From Halopseudomonas xinjiangensis (lineage in GTDB: Bacteria; Pseudomonadota; Gammaproteobacteria; Pseudomonadales; Pseudomonadaceae): a DNA stretch of 64,000 nt. The number at the start of each line of letters is the position of its first letter. The stretch's first letter is position 1. Both the position numbers and the translations under genes were made by a program. The notes under the pieces were generated by a model. The model had not been told where the DNA came from. It saw only the letters and a list, made by a program, of their open reading frames with translations, and made no database searches. This document shows positions 39,464 through 48,800 of the stretch, piece after piece. The stretch is taken from NCBI GenBank assembly GCA_011050525.1, contig DRFO01000017.1, forward strand, positions 434,001 to 498,000, given 5' to 3'.

Positions 39464-40315
39464 TCAATCCTTGGCGGCAGTTTCCCGCCGTTGCCTGATC
39501 GACTCGGCGAAGTCGCGCTTTAGCGTAGGGAAGTAGGCGATCTGCCCGCCCATGCCGCCGGCAATATCGATAGACGCACCACTGATGAAGCTTGCATAGT
39601 CACTCGCCAGAAACAGCGCCATGCCGGCCACGTCCTCCGGACGACCGTAGCGTCCTAGCGGCACAACTTTCATGACCATTTCATCAAACTCTTCCCGGGT
39701 TACGCCTGGCCCCATTTCCTTGAAGTGCCGATCCCACTGGCCGGTGTCGATCCAGCCCATATTCAACGAGTTGACCAGGATATTGTCCTTGGGCAGCGAC
39801 ATGCCAAGCGATTTTGAAAGGGCTACGCAGGAGGCGCGGTTGATCACCGACGGAATGCCCTCGGGGGTAGGCACTACGCCTGCCAATGCATTGATTTCGA
39901 TGATTCTGCCCCAGCGCTGCTTGCGCATGAAAGGTACAACGGCCTGAACAAAGCGAAAGTGACCCATCTGCAACACGTTGGCATGGGCGAGGATATCTTC
40001 GGGCGTGAGGGTATCCAGATTGCCGCCTTTGCCCTGGCCTGCGTTATTGACCAGCACATCCACACCGCCCCAAGCGTCGGCGACTTCCGCAACGAATGCC
40101 TGGACCGCAGTGGTATCCGTGACATCGACAGAACGAGCGATGACCGCCGCTGCGCTGCTCTCCAGCTCGTTACCGGTTTGCGCAACGGCCTGCTCATCGC
40201 GGGCACAAATGGCAACCTTGGCACCATCCGCCGCAAACGCTCTGGCGATCGCCCGGCCAATGCCCCGGGAGGCGCCTGTAATGATCACTCGCTTACCGCT
40301 TAGATCAATATTCAT
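39464..40315 (-). CDS. SDR-family protein with altered active site
   Basis: 283 residues. The cofactor motif TGASRGIG (about 14-21) and NNAG are intact, so NAD(P) should bind. The catalytic part is not: where Ser and Tyr-x3-Lys are expected the sequence reads EINALAG and SVINRASCVAL, with Asn for Ser, Ser for Tyr and Arg for Lys. Either it uses different chemistry or it has lost activity. The C-terminal part (YFPTLKRDFAESIRQRRE) is long for an SDR. Located alone, leftward, opposite the DUF1302 gene with a 444-base gap. Confidence 0.8.
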   Translation of the reverse strand: MNIDLSGKRVIITGASRGIGRAIARAFAADGAKVAICARDEQAVAQTGNELESSAAAVIARSVDVTDTTAVQAFVAEVADAWGGVDVLVNNAGQGKGGNLDTLTPEDILAHANVLQMGHFRFVQAVVPFMRKQRWGRIIEINALAGVVPTPEGIPSVINRASCVALSKSLGMSLPKDNILVNSLNMGWIDTGQWDRHFKEMGPGVTREEFDEMVMKVVPLGRYGRPEDVAGMALFLASDYASFISGASIDIAGGMGGQIAYFPTLKRDFAESIRQRRETAAKD

Positions 40316-40759
40316 ACATTCTCCGTAGTGATGGAAGTCGGGCTCTTCCCGCTCTATCCTCAGTCGTAAGCGCCTTTTCAGGGCGCTTCAGCCGAGGCCC
40401 TGCTTCCTATTAAAACGACAACTGCGGGAAAAAAGAAACACAAATTGAACAAAAGATAAATTTATGTTTAATTTAAACCACTGATTAGAGGAAAGAAATG
40501 GCAAAAGCGCGGTTTAAAGGGCTCTAGCGCAGATTTTGTGGTTGTTGCATCTGCTCCAATTTCGTTGTTATTGTAGAATCTGAATGTAGAATGAAAATCT
40601 TGATATGGAATTTTGGGTTTTGTTCCGCTAGGATGGCCAGACGCTGAAAGAAGCGCGACAGGCTAAGCCAACTGGTGTTGCGGTTGAAGAGGCTTGGGAT
40701 CTTGCAGCGATACGCGAAAAATTTTCATTAGCCACTGAAAATAAAAACAAGGAATACAG
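40316..40759. other. AT-rich divergent intergenic region before the DUF1302 gene
   Basis: 444 bases with no supported gene. It holds GTTTAATTTAAAC (40466-40478), a near-perfect palindrome with six-base arms, and is much richer in A and T than the genes around it. It must contain promoters for the leftward SDR and the rightward DUF1302/DUF1329 run. I found no clear sigma-70 or sigma-54 promoter. Confidence 0.5.
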
Positions 40760-42418
40760 ATGAACACTAAAATCAAATTTGGTCACATCGGTTTGGCTCG
40801 CAGTGCGCTGGCTCTTGCAGTTCTAGCGGCTACAGGCAGCGCTTCAGCCATGCAAATCGATGTCGGAAATCCTGATATCCGGCTGCGCTGGGATAACACC
40901 GTTCGCTACAACCTGGGTATCCGGGCAGAGGACCAGGACAGCGCAATCCTGAACAACCCTAACTTCGACGAGTCGACCGGCAAGTTCGACAAAGGCGACA
41001 TCGTCACCAACCGTCTCGATCTGCTGACGGAAATTGACCTGGCCTACAAATGGCACTACGGCGCCCGGGTCAGCGCGGCTGCCTGGTACGACGATGCCTA
41101 CAGTGATCGCTCCGTTGAAAGCAGCGTGCCGGGTTTTGCCACCAGTTATGACAACGACACCTACAGCTCTGAAGTAGAGCGTTATGTCTATGGTCCTTCT
41201 GGAGAAATTCTGGATGCCTTTGTGTGGGCCAACTTTGACCTGGGCAAGACGCCAGTCAACGTTAAAGTCGGTAAGCACACGCAGTATTGGGGTGAGGGTC
41301 TGCTGTTCGGCGCACATGCCATTTCCTATTCCCAGGCACCTCTGGACGCAGTTAAGGCTGTAACCAGCCCGGGTATTGAAACCAAAGAAGTGTTTCTGCC
41401 GATCGGGCAAGTGTCGGCCAAAGCACAGGTAACCAATAACCTGTCTATTTCCGGCCAGTATTTTTACGAATGGGATCACACCCGTTTTCCGTTTGGCGGC
41501 ACCTATTTTGGCGCAGCTGACCCCTTCTTTGAGGGGCCTGATCGCCTGCCAGCGGCGCCCGGCTTCAACCTTCGTCATGCCGACTCCAAGTTCGGGCGAG
41601 ATGACGCCAACTGGGGTGTCATGGCGCGCTATGACCTTCAGGATCTAGGCGCAACGGTAGGCGCTTATTATCGTGAATTTGATGACTACCAGGCATGGCT
41701 AGCTCCTCAGATTGATCTGGCTGCTGGTGAGTACCGCCTGGTTTACCCACGAAACGTGAAGCTGACGGGTATCAGCTATGCGGGTAACATCGGCTCGGCT
41801 TCCATCGGTGCTGAACTGTCTTACCGTCAGGATGGCGCGTTGAACGCCACCGGTATCAGCCCCGTGAATAATGAAGGCCCCCGTGGTGACACTTATCATG
41901 CTGTGGTTAACGCGGTGTACGGTGTGCCCCGCAACTGGCTGGCCGATACCTCCATACTGGTAGCGGAAGTGGTATTCAGCCACCTGGACAAGGTTACCGA
42001 GAACGAAGAGTTCTACAAGGGCGAAGGCTTCAACTGCGTGGATCTTCGTGATGGCGGTGAAGGTAGCAAGGAAGACGGTTGTTCGACTCGTAACTACGCA
42101 GCCGTGGCAATGAATTATACGCCGCAATACCTGGCCGTTCTGCCTTCCTGGGATCTGTCCGTTCCGCTGACCGTCAACTACGGCTTGTATGGCAACGCAG
42201 CCAATGCCGGTGGTGGATCTGAAGGCGCGCTGGCCTGGTCTGTTGGTGCGCGGATGACCTATCGCCAGAGCCATGAGTTCACCGTGCGCTACGCGGATAC
42301 TGCAGCTCAGGAGAAGAACACTCGAAATGCCAGCGGCGCTGAAGTGGTCAATGGCAACGGGGCAGTAGGGGGTACCGACCGCGGTTGGGTATCGCTGACC
42401 TACAAGACCTCCTTTTAA
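40760..42418 (+). CDS. DUF1302 outer-membrane-type protein
   Basis: 552 residues with a signal peptide cut after GSASA (about residue 30), then VGNPDIRLRWDNTVRYNLG, the typical DUF1302 opening. The rest is rich in alternating aromatic strands and ends in Phe (YKTSF), as outer-membrane barrels do. DUF1302 proteins accompany catabolism of steroids, long-chain or other hydrophobic compounds and are thought to be channels, but the role is not proven. The gene is followed after 23 bases by a DUF1329 gene, its usual partner, and a second such pair lies at 58.98-62.21 kb on the other strand. Confidence 0.88.
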   Translation: MNTKIKFGHIGLARSALALAVLAATGSASAMQIDVGNPDIRLRWDNTVRYNLGIRAEDQDSAILNNPNFDESTGKFDKGDIVTNRLDLLTEIDLAYKWHYGARVSAAAWYDDAYSDRSVESSVPGFATSYDNDTYSSEVERYVYGPSGEILDAFVWANFDLGKTPVNVKVGKHTQYWGEGLLFGAHAISYSQAPLDAVKAVTSPGIETKEVFLPIGQVSAKAQVTNNLSISGQYFYEWDHTRFPFGGTYFGAADPFFEGPDRLPAAPGFNLRHADSKFGRDDANWGVMARYDLQDLGATVGAYYREFDDYQAWLAPQIDLAAGEYRLVYPRNVKLTGISYAGNIGSASIGAELSYRQDGALNATGISPVNNEGPRGDTYHAVVNAVYGVPRNWLADTSILVAEVVFSHLDKVTENEEFYKGEGFNCVDLRDGGEGSKEDGCSTRNYAAVAMNYTPQYLAVLPSWDLSVPLTVNYGLYGNAANAGGGSEGALAWSVGARMTYRQSHEFTVRYADTAAQEKNTRNASGAEVVNGNGAVGGTDRGWVSLTYKTSF

Positions 42419-42441
42419 TAAACACAATATTGGAGCACGTT

Positions 42442-43809
42442 ATGAAACTTCATTTAGCCTTAAGTATCGCCTTGACAGGGATTTCGGCGTATTCACTGGC
42501 CGCAGTGCCTGAGCAGGAGGCCGCCAAGCTTGGCGAGTCTCTTACACTGGTCGGGGCGATTCAAGCGGGCAATGAAGCTGGCACTATCCCCCCTTTTGAA
42601 GGGGGGCTTCGCGAAGCTCCTGCTGGTTTCGAACCGGGTAGCGGCTACTGGGCAAACCCCTTCAAGGATGAAGAGCCACTGTTCCGTATTGATGCCAGCA
42701 ACTATGAGCAGTACGCGGATCAGTTGAGTGCAGGTCAGATTGAATTGCTCAAGCGCAATCCAGACACCTACTACATGGATATCTATCCCAGCCACCGTAC
42801 CGCGGCTCATCCCCAGGAGGTTCTGGAAGCCACAGTGCGTAACGCCACTACCTGCGAAACCTTAAAGGATGGCCTTGCTCTGGAACCGGAATGTCGGGGC
42901 GGTATACCGTTTCCGATTCCACAGACCGGTCACGAGCTGATCTGGAACCAGCAGACACGCTACAACGATGGCCAGTACGGCACTACAACGACCGGATCCA
43001 ACAGCTGGATCGTGGCCTCCAATGGCACCGTTACCAAGGCTTCAGAACAGGCCACTTTCGTTGAGCGTCCTTATTATCAGACGGATCTGGAAGAACGAGA
43101 TCCGCAAATGTACACCCGCGTGTATTCGGTCACCAGAGCACCTGCGCGCCGTGCCGGTGAGCTGACCGGCTATATGGATTTTCTCGACCCGACTGAGCAG
43201 CCACGTCGTGCCTGGAGCTATACCCCCGGTCAGCGTCGGGTCAAGCTGGCCCCCGAGTTTGCCTACGATACCCCCGTAGCCAGCATGGGCGGGCTGGAAT
43301 TGTTCGATGAGCTGTTCATGTTTTCGGGTATGCAGGACCGCTTCGACTTCAATCTGGTTGGTAGAAAGGAGATGTACATTCCTTACAACAACTACGAGTT
43401 GTACTTTCACTGCGATCCTGAAACCCAGCTGATGGAATCCCACGTCAACCCCGAATGCGAGCGGTGGGAGCTGCACCGGGTATGGGAAGTGGAAGCGACG
43501 CTGAAGGAAGGCAACCGTCACGTCTACAGCAAGCGCACCTACTACCTGGACGAAGACACCTATGGCGCAGGCTTGTATGACGCCTGGGATCAGAGTGGTC
43601 AGCTGTATCGTTCAATGATGCTGGGTGGCGTGCAGCTTTATGACCATGACATTCCCTACATCGTCAAACACTCCATCTATGACTTCAACAAGGGCATGTA
43701 CGGTTTGATCAATGACGCGCTCAATGGCGGCTACCAGGTACTCGAGGAGCCTCGTTCCGAGCGCGAGTTGAACCCTGAAGCCATCGTGGGCCGAGAAACC
43801 GTTCGCTAA
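42442..43809 (+). CDS. DUF1329 periplasmic protein
   Basis: 455 residues with signal peptide (MKLHLALSIALTGISAYSLAA). DUF1329 blocks include AGNEAGTIPPFEGG, DTYYMDIYPSHRTAA, SYTPGQRRVKLAPEFAYDTP and VYSKRTYYLDEDT. The fold resembles LolB/outer-membrane lipoprotein-sorting proteins and is thought to carry hydrophobic molecules through the periplasm. The ATG at 42442 has GGAG upstream. It is paired with the DUF1302 gene and followed by the YCF48-MMPL genes. The C-terminal half is nearly the same as the partial DUF1329 gene at the right edge of the window. Confidence 0.88.
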   Translation: MKLHLALSIALTGISAYSLAAVPEQEAAKLGESLTLVGAIQAGNEAGTIPPFEGGLREAPAGFEPGSGYWANPFKDEEPLFRIDASNYEQYADQLSAGQIELLKRNPDTYYMDIYPSHRTAAHPQEVLEATVRNATTCETLKDGLALEPECRGGIPFPIPQTGHELIWNQQTRYNDGQYGTTTTGSNSWIVASNGTVTKASEQATFVERPYYQTDLEERDPQMYTRVYSVTRAPARRAGELTGYMDFLDPTEQPRRAWSYTPGQRRVKLAPEFAYDTPVASMGGLELFDELFMFSGMQDRFDFNLVGRKEMYIPYNNYELYFHCDPETQLMESHVNPECERWELHRVWEVEATLKEGNRHVYSKRTYYLDEDTYGAGLYDAWDQSGQLYRSMMLGGVQLYDHDIPYIVKHSIYDFNKGMYGLINDALNGGYQVLEEPRSERELNPEAIVGRETVR

Positions 43810-43927
43810 CCGGAACCAGACCTGGATAACGCCGCTTCTCCAGGACGGATAAAGCGCTGCCGATCATACCGGTTGACCCGGGGCATCCCGCCTGAGGATG
43901 CTCCTGGGATCACTGAGGATAAAAACA

Positions 43928-45088
43928 ATGAATGTATCCCGCCTGTTCAGTTGGTCTGCTGGTAAACGCGGCCCACATGCCTTGCTTGCCATGGCCGCCT
44001 GCTGTATCGGATTAACGGTACATGTGCTGCCGGTAACTGCTGCGGAGCAAGCTCCACAGTCACCAACTGGTTTCCATGACCCGTTGCAGCAATCCGCGTT
44101 GGTTCAGGCCGTCGCGCAGGCGCAGCCCGCTCTGGCCGTCACCCGCGCGGGTGATAACCTGGTGAGTGTCGGTTTGCGCGGGTTGATTCTGATATCTCGC
44201 GATGATGGCGAAACCTGGACCCAGTCCCCGAGTCCGGTGGCTGTCGATCTGGTTCAGGTGTACTTCCAGAATGAGCTCAACGGCTGGGCTGTCGGTCATG
44301 ATTCCGTCTTGCTGGCGACCACCGATGGTGGGCTTTCATGGAAAGTTCAGCTGGACGGTCGGAGTCTGGTCACTCTGCTCAAGGAACACTACGCTAACGC
44401 CTCGGATATCGATGAGTTTGAAGCGGAAAGCATGCTCCGGGAAGTCGACCTTGGAACAAGCACGTCTGCCAATCCCGACATCATGGCCACGCCTTTTCTC
44501 GATGTATTCGTGAAAGAAAATGGCGAAGGATTTGTGCTGGGTGCCTTCGGCATGCTGCTGCGCACTACCGACAGCGGCGCTACCTGGGAACCCTGGACCG
44601 AACATACCGAGAACGACCGTCGTATGCATCTATACGGCATCGACATGCAGGGCGATCAGGTCTACGTCAGCGGAGAGCAGGGCTTGCTGATGCGGCTGGA
44701 TCGTGAAGCGCAGCGTTTCGTGCAGGTGGATACTCCCTATACCGGCACCTTCTTCGGGGTGCATATCAGCGACGGCGTGTTGATGGTCTACGGTCTGAGG
44801 GGAAACCTCTACGCCAGCCGCGACGGGGGTGAGAACTGGCAGCATGTGGATACTCAGCAAAACGCGACGCTGATTGATGCCGTGGATGGCGCCGCTGCCG
44901 GACAGGTATTGCTGGTGAGCGAGCGAGGTGAGCTGGTTCGCCTGGATACCACGACGCTGGAGACTGATCTTCTGTCGGTTCCCTATGCCGGGCAGGTGTA
45001 TTCCTCGGCCAGACCGGACGCGCCCGGTACGCTCATAGTTGCGCAATTTTCCGGACTTCGAAAGATAGATATGAGTCAGTTTCAATAA
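43928..45088 (+). CDS. YCF48/BNR-repeat periplasmic protein
   Basis: 386 residues. The N-terminus has a cleavable signal peptide (about residues 18-38, ending AAEQ). The body carries BNR/Asp-box repeats such as SRDDGETW, TTDGGLSW, TTDSGATW and SRDGGENW, forming a beta-propeller like the photosystem assembly factor YCF48. In proteobacterial catabolic clusters this type is found directly upstream of an MMPL transporter, as here, so it is likely its periplasmic partner. A small hairpin (CTTCCG/CGGAAG, 45102-45122) lies after the stop. Confidence 0.87.
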   Translation: MNVSRLFSWSAGKRGPHALLAMAACCIGLTVHVLPVTAAEQAPQSPTGFHDPLQQSALVQAVAQAQPALAVTRAGDNLVSVGLRGLILISRDDGETWTQSPSPVAVDLVQVYFQNELNGWAVGHDSVLLATTDGGLSWKVQLDGRSLVTLLKEHYANASDIDEFEAESMLREVDLGTSTSANPDIMATPFLDVFVKENGEGFVLGAFGMLLRTTDSGATWEPWTEHTENDRRMHLYGIDMQGDQVYVSGEQGLLMRLDREAQRFVQVDTPYTGTFFGVHISDGVLMVYGLRGNLYASRDGGENWQHVDTQQNATLIDAVDGAAAGQVLLVSERGELVRLDTTTLETDLLSVPYAGQVYSSARPDAPGTLIVAQFSGLRKIDMSQFQ

Positions 45089-45251
45089 TAGCCATACCGC
45101 ACTTCCGTTCACCTTGCGGAAGGTTTGGGTAAGAACAGTTCCGTGCTGCTGGACGCCGGCACAGCGGAATGTCCGTTGGTCTAAATGAAGTTATGTCCGG
45201 GATGCACTGGCGTTGATAAGACCGCCACGCAACCTGATAGTGGAGAGAATG

Positions 45252-47765
45252 ATGGTCGATCTTAAAAGCAACGCTGGCATGCCAGTCGTGCGTGACGTCA
45301 AGGACTTTGACAAAAGTTCTGGTGGCCTGTTTGAGCGTATTATTTTCAGCCATCGGGTTCTGGTTCTTATAAGTTGTCTTTTGGTCACTGTCGTACTCGG
45401 ATTCTTTGCCACCAAACTGGACGTCAATGCCAGTTTCGAACGAATGATTCCAGTTAATAACCCTTATATTCAGAATTATCTGGATAATAAAAGTGAACTA
45501 CCTGGACTCGGCAATAATATTAGAGTTGTGGTCTCCAACAAGCAGGGCAGTATTTATGAGCCGGAATATCTTCAGACTCTGCAGGAAGTAAATGACACTC
45601 TCTATCTGATTCCAGGGATAGACAGATCCTGGATGCGTTCGCTGTGGATGCCAATTGTTCGGTGGCGCGAAGTCACCGAAGCCGGAATCAGCGGCGGGGC
45701 GGTAATGCCTTCCGATTATGATGGCAGTGAGGCGAGCATTACCGCGCTGCGTCGTAACGTAACCCGCGCGGGTCTGACAGGCAGCCTGGTGGCCAACGAC
45801 AGGTCATCAAGCATGATTGTCGCGCCCTTGCTGGAGACCCATCCACAAACCGGAGAGCCGCTGGATTACAGCGAATTTTCCGATCAGCTCGAAGAGAAAA
45901 TCAGATCCTTCGAAAGTGACCAGATCGGCATCCATATTGTCGGCTTCAGCAAGCTGGTCGGCGATCTGATCGATGGTTTACAGGTCGTAATGCTGTTCTT
46001 CGCGATTTCCGTGGCAATTGCCGCGCTGTTTGTGTACCTCTACACGCATTGCGTACGCAGCACGCTGCTGCTGGTGGGTATCGCGATTACCGGCGTGGTC
46101 TGGCTGCTGGGTTTGATGCAGCTTTTAGGCTATGACCTCGATCCCTATTCAATCCTGGTTCCATTTCTGATTTTCGCCATTGGCTTGTCCCATGGCACCC
46201 AGAAGATGAACGGCATTCTTCAGGATATCGGACGTGGCACCCATAAATATGTTGCGGCACGGTATACCTTCAGACGGCTGTTCCTTACCGGCCTGACCGC
46301 GCTGCTGACCAATGTGGTCGGGTTCGCGGTGCTGGCGATCATTGATATTCCGGTCATTCGGGACCTCGCGCTGACCACCAGTATCGGTGTGACCGTGCTG
46401 ATTTTCACCAAGTTGATTCTGATTCCCGTCGCGCTGTCCTATATCGGCGTAAGCAAAAAAGCCGCCCGACTTGCCATCGAGAAAGACGCTGCGGAGCAGG
46501 AGAACAAGAGCTGGCAGGGCAAGATCTGGCAGGGTCTGGATCTGTTCACCCAGCGCAAGTGGGCTACCGCGGCCATCGCGGTTTCGGTGCTGATCACTGG
46601 CGTCAGTGCGGTTGTCATGATGGACCTAAAGATCGGCGATCTGGATCCAGGCGCGCCCGAGCTGCGCGCCGATTCACGATACAACCGGGACAACGCGTTC
46701 ATCTCAGCCAACTATGGTCTTTCCAGTGATCAGTTTGCCGTGATCATGAAAACCGACGTAGACGGCTGCCGCTTCTATGGCCCCCTGCAAACCATGGATA
46801 AGCTGGCCTGGCGTCTGCGCCAGACCGAAGGCGTGCAGACCACCAGCTCCCTGGCCGACTCAGTGCGGTTCATGACCTCGGGGATGGCTGAGGGTAGCGG
46901 CAAGTGGCTAACCATCAGTCGTGACCAGGCCATTACCAATGCGTCGGTTGACGCAGCGATGATTTCGTCGCCTGGCATCACCAACCAGAATTGCTCGGTT
47001 ACCCCATTGATCGCCTATCTCACCGACCACAAGGCAGAGACCCTTACCCGCGTGCTGGACGTGGTGGAGGATTTCAACGCGGAACACGGAACCGGGCCCG
47101 AGAGTGATCAGCCTGTTCAGTTCTTGCTGGCTGCTGGCAACGCGGGTATCGAAGCAGCGACCAATATCGAGGTACAGAAGGGCATCATCATCATGTACTT
47201 CGCAGTTTACGGCGCTACCGCTCTGTTGTGCCTGATCACCTTCCGCAGTATTCGCGCCACCCTGGTTGCGCTTATTCCGCTGATCATGACCACCATCATT
47301 GCCAAGGCGCTGATGGTCTGGCTGGGGATTGGTCTGAAGGTCGCCACCTTGCCGGTCATGGCTGTAGGGGTTGGAGTCGGGGTTGATTACGCGCTTTATC
47401 TGCTGAGTGTTCAGCTTGCCGTGCAAGGCCGCGGGGAATCGCTGGCAGTGGCCTACCGCCGTTCGCTTGATTTTACCGGCCGGGTGGTTGCGCTGATCGG
47501 TTTGACGATGGCAGCAGGCGTTATCACCTGGGCCTGGTCACCCATCAAATTCCAGGCCGACATGGGCATCCTGCTGACCTTCATGTTCCTCTGGAACATG
47601 CTGGGCGCGCTGATTCTGATTCCAGCACTGTCCCACTTTCTGCTCAGAGATTTTGGTGCCGGGAAGAAGGCCCGTGGGGAGTTTTCTTCCCCTGCCAAGG
47701 CTCCGGTGCCTATTGCCTCACAGCCTACCCAGGCTAAAAAACAGGCGGTGGTCGACACCCATTGA
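45252..47765 (+). CDS. MMPL/RND-superfamily transporter
   Basis: 837 residues. Two halves, each with one membrane helix, a large periplasmic loop and a five- or six-helix bundle; the first bundle has FLIFAIGLSHGTQKMNG and the second AVGVGVGVDYALYLLS, the typical RND helix-4 signatures. It should move a hydrophobic compound, driven by protons. MMVDLKSN begins at two adjacent ATGs; GGAGAG is better spaced from the second (45252). It belongs with the upstream YCF48 and DUF1302/DUF1329 genes, possibly as one envelope-spanning uptake or export route. Confidence 0.9.
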   Translation: MVDLKSNAGMPVVRDVKDFDKSSGGLFERIIFSHRVLVLISCLLVTVVLGFFATKLDVNASFERMIPVNNPYIQNYLDNKSELPGLGNNIRVVVSNKQGSIYEPEYLQTLQEVNDTLYLIPGIDRSWMRSLWMPIVRWREVTEAGISGGAVMPSDYDGSEASITALRRNVTRAGLTGSLVANDRSSSMIVAPLLETHPQTGEPLDYSEFSDQLEEKIRSFESDQIGIHIVGFSKLVGDLIDGLQVVMLFFAISVAIAALFVYLYTHCVRSTLLLVGIAITGVVWLLGLMQLLGYDLDPYSILVPFLIFAIGLSHGTQKMNGILQDIGRGTHKYVAARYTFRRLFLTGLTALLTNVVGFAVLAIIDIPVIRDLALTTSIGVTVLIFTKLILIPVALSYIGVSKKAARLAIEKDAAEQENKSWQGKIWQGLDLFTQRKWATAAIAVSVLITGVSAVVMMDLKIGDLDPGAPELRADSRYNRDNAFISANYGLSSDQFAVIMKTDVDGCRFYGPLQTMDKLAWRLRQTEGVQTTSSLADSVRFMTSGMAEGSGKWLTISRDQAITNASVDAAMISSPGITNQNCSVTPLIAYLTDHKAETLTRVLDVVEDFNAEHGTGPESDQPVQFLLAAGNAGIEAATNIEVQKGIIIMYFAVYGATALLCLITFRSIRATLVALIPLIMTTIIAKALMVWLGIGLKVATLPVMAVGVGVGVDYALYLLSVQLAVQGRGESLAVAYRRSLDFTGRVVALIGLTMAAGVITWAWSPIKFQADMGILLTFMFLWNMLGALILIPALSHFLLRDFGAGKKARGEFSSPAKAPVPIASQPTQAKKQAVVDTH

Positions 47766-47833
47766 AGCGCTACTTGAGGTAGCGCTGCCAAACAACCCGT
47801 TTTTTTCGCTCCCCTGTAAGAATGGAGATAAAG

Positions 47834-48799
47834 ATGTTCGAATTGTTGATGAGCGCCGACATGATGGTGCCAGACCCGGATGGAATGACCGAATTGCTGG
47901 TGGACAAGCTGGGCATTCACAAGCACGAGCGCTGGCGCCAGGCCTTTGATGACCATCCCTATATTGCCCATTTCCTGCGGGTGCACAAATCATTGGCCGT
48001 GTCGCCGACCCGGGTCGAGCCGCAGTGGCACCTGGACCGGCCCAATCCGGGCGATCCGATGTTCCATGATTTCCTGGAAAGTCTGAAGGAGTACCAGGGT
48101 CGGCACCGCCCGATGCTGACCCACTCCATCGTGCTAAGTCTGCATGGGGATAAATTCGATGCCCTGGTAGCGAAACTCATGCGTCGGCGTCTACCGTTCC
48201 GAATGGCGCAACGCACGCCTGACATGCCCTTCGACCGCCTGTGGTTGGGAGCGTCGCCGGAAAAGCCGGTCTACGATCCCATCGTCGATGGCGGACTGTG
48301 TATCGAAGTCATGCCAATGGAGCCGCTGCAGATGCCGGCCGATACGTTCTCGGTTCCTGCTCCGCAACCACGTGATTCCAAGCCCGGCGATATGGTGCGT
48401 GTTTCCGCCCGCGGTTATCTGGTGCGCGACCTGAACGAGACGCTTCGCCGTTGCTCTGCCAATCTTGACTGGGAACCCTCAGGCCCGGTTGAACTGATCG
48501 AGAGCGAAGGCTATCGCCGCGCGCGCATGGGCTTCAGCCTGGCCAACAGCGCCACGCTGGACATCATCGAAGCGACCCGCTGGAACAGTGAAGCGGGCCT
48601 GTACCTCAACAGCTGGGGTCCTGGCCCCTATTACATCCGCATCGCAGTAAACGATCTGGCGGCCAAGGCTGAAGATCTGCGCGCGCGGGGCACAGCGTTC
48701 AGCTGGATCGAGTCCAGCGATGCGGTGGGTGGCAAGGCGCTGATCAGGATTGATCCGTCTGAGCTCAGAGGCCAGTTGTTCGAGTTCGAGGAGTGCTGA
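47834..48799 (+). CDS. Two-domain VOC-fold protein, possible extradiol-dioxygenase or lyase relative
   Basis: 321 residues starting MFELLMSADMMVPD. Two glyoxalase-like halves can be made out (about 1-160 and 190-321), the second ending in RGQLFEFEE, where the last metal-binding Glu of VOC enzymes sits. I cannot confirm the two metal His, so enzymatic class is open: extradiol-type ring opening, isomerase or lyase. GGAG six bases upstream supports this ATG over the one at 47822. The next gene starts one base after its stop, so the two are tightly coupled. Confidence 0.72.
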   Translation: MFELLMSADMMVPDPDGMTELLVDKLGIHKHERWRQAFDDHPYIAHFLRVHKSLAVSPTRVEPQWHLDRPNPGDPMFHDFLESLKEYQGRHRPMLTHSIVLSLHGDKFDALVAKLMRRRLPFRMAQRTPDMPFDRLWLGASPEKPVYDPIVDGGLCIEVMPMEPLQMPADTFSVPAPQPRDSKPGDMVRVSARGYLVRDLNETLRRCSANLDWEPSGPVELIESEGYRRARMGFSLANSATLDIIEATRWNSEAGLYLNSWGPGPYYIRIAVNDLAAKAEDLRARGTAFSWIESSDAVGGKALIRIDPSELRGQLFEFEEC

Positions 48800-48800
48800 C

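Noticed and set aside
40498-40527. Nine-codon frame after an AGGAAAG site in the DUF1302 leader
   Set aside because: Too short to support as a gene; could be chance in an AT-rich leader.
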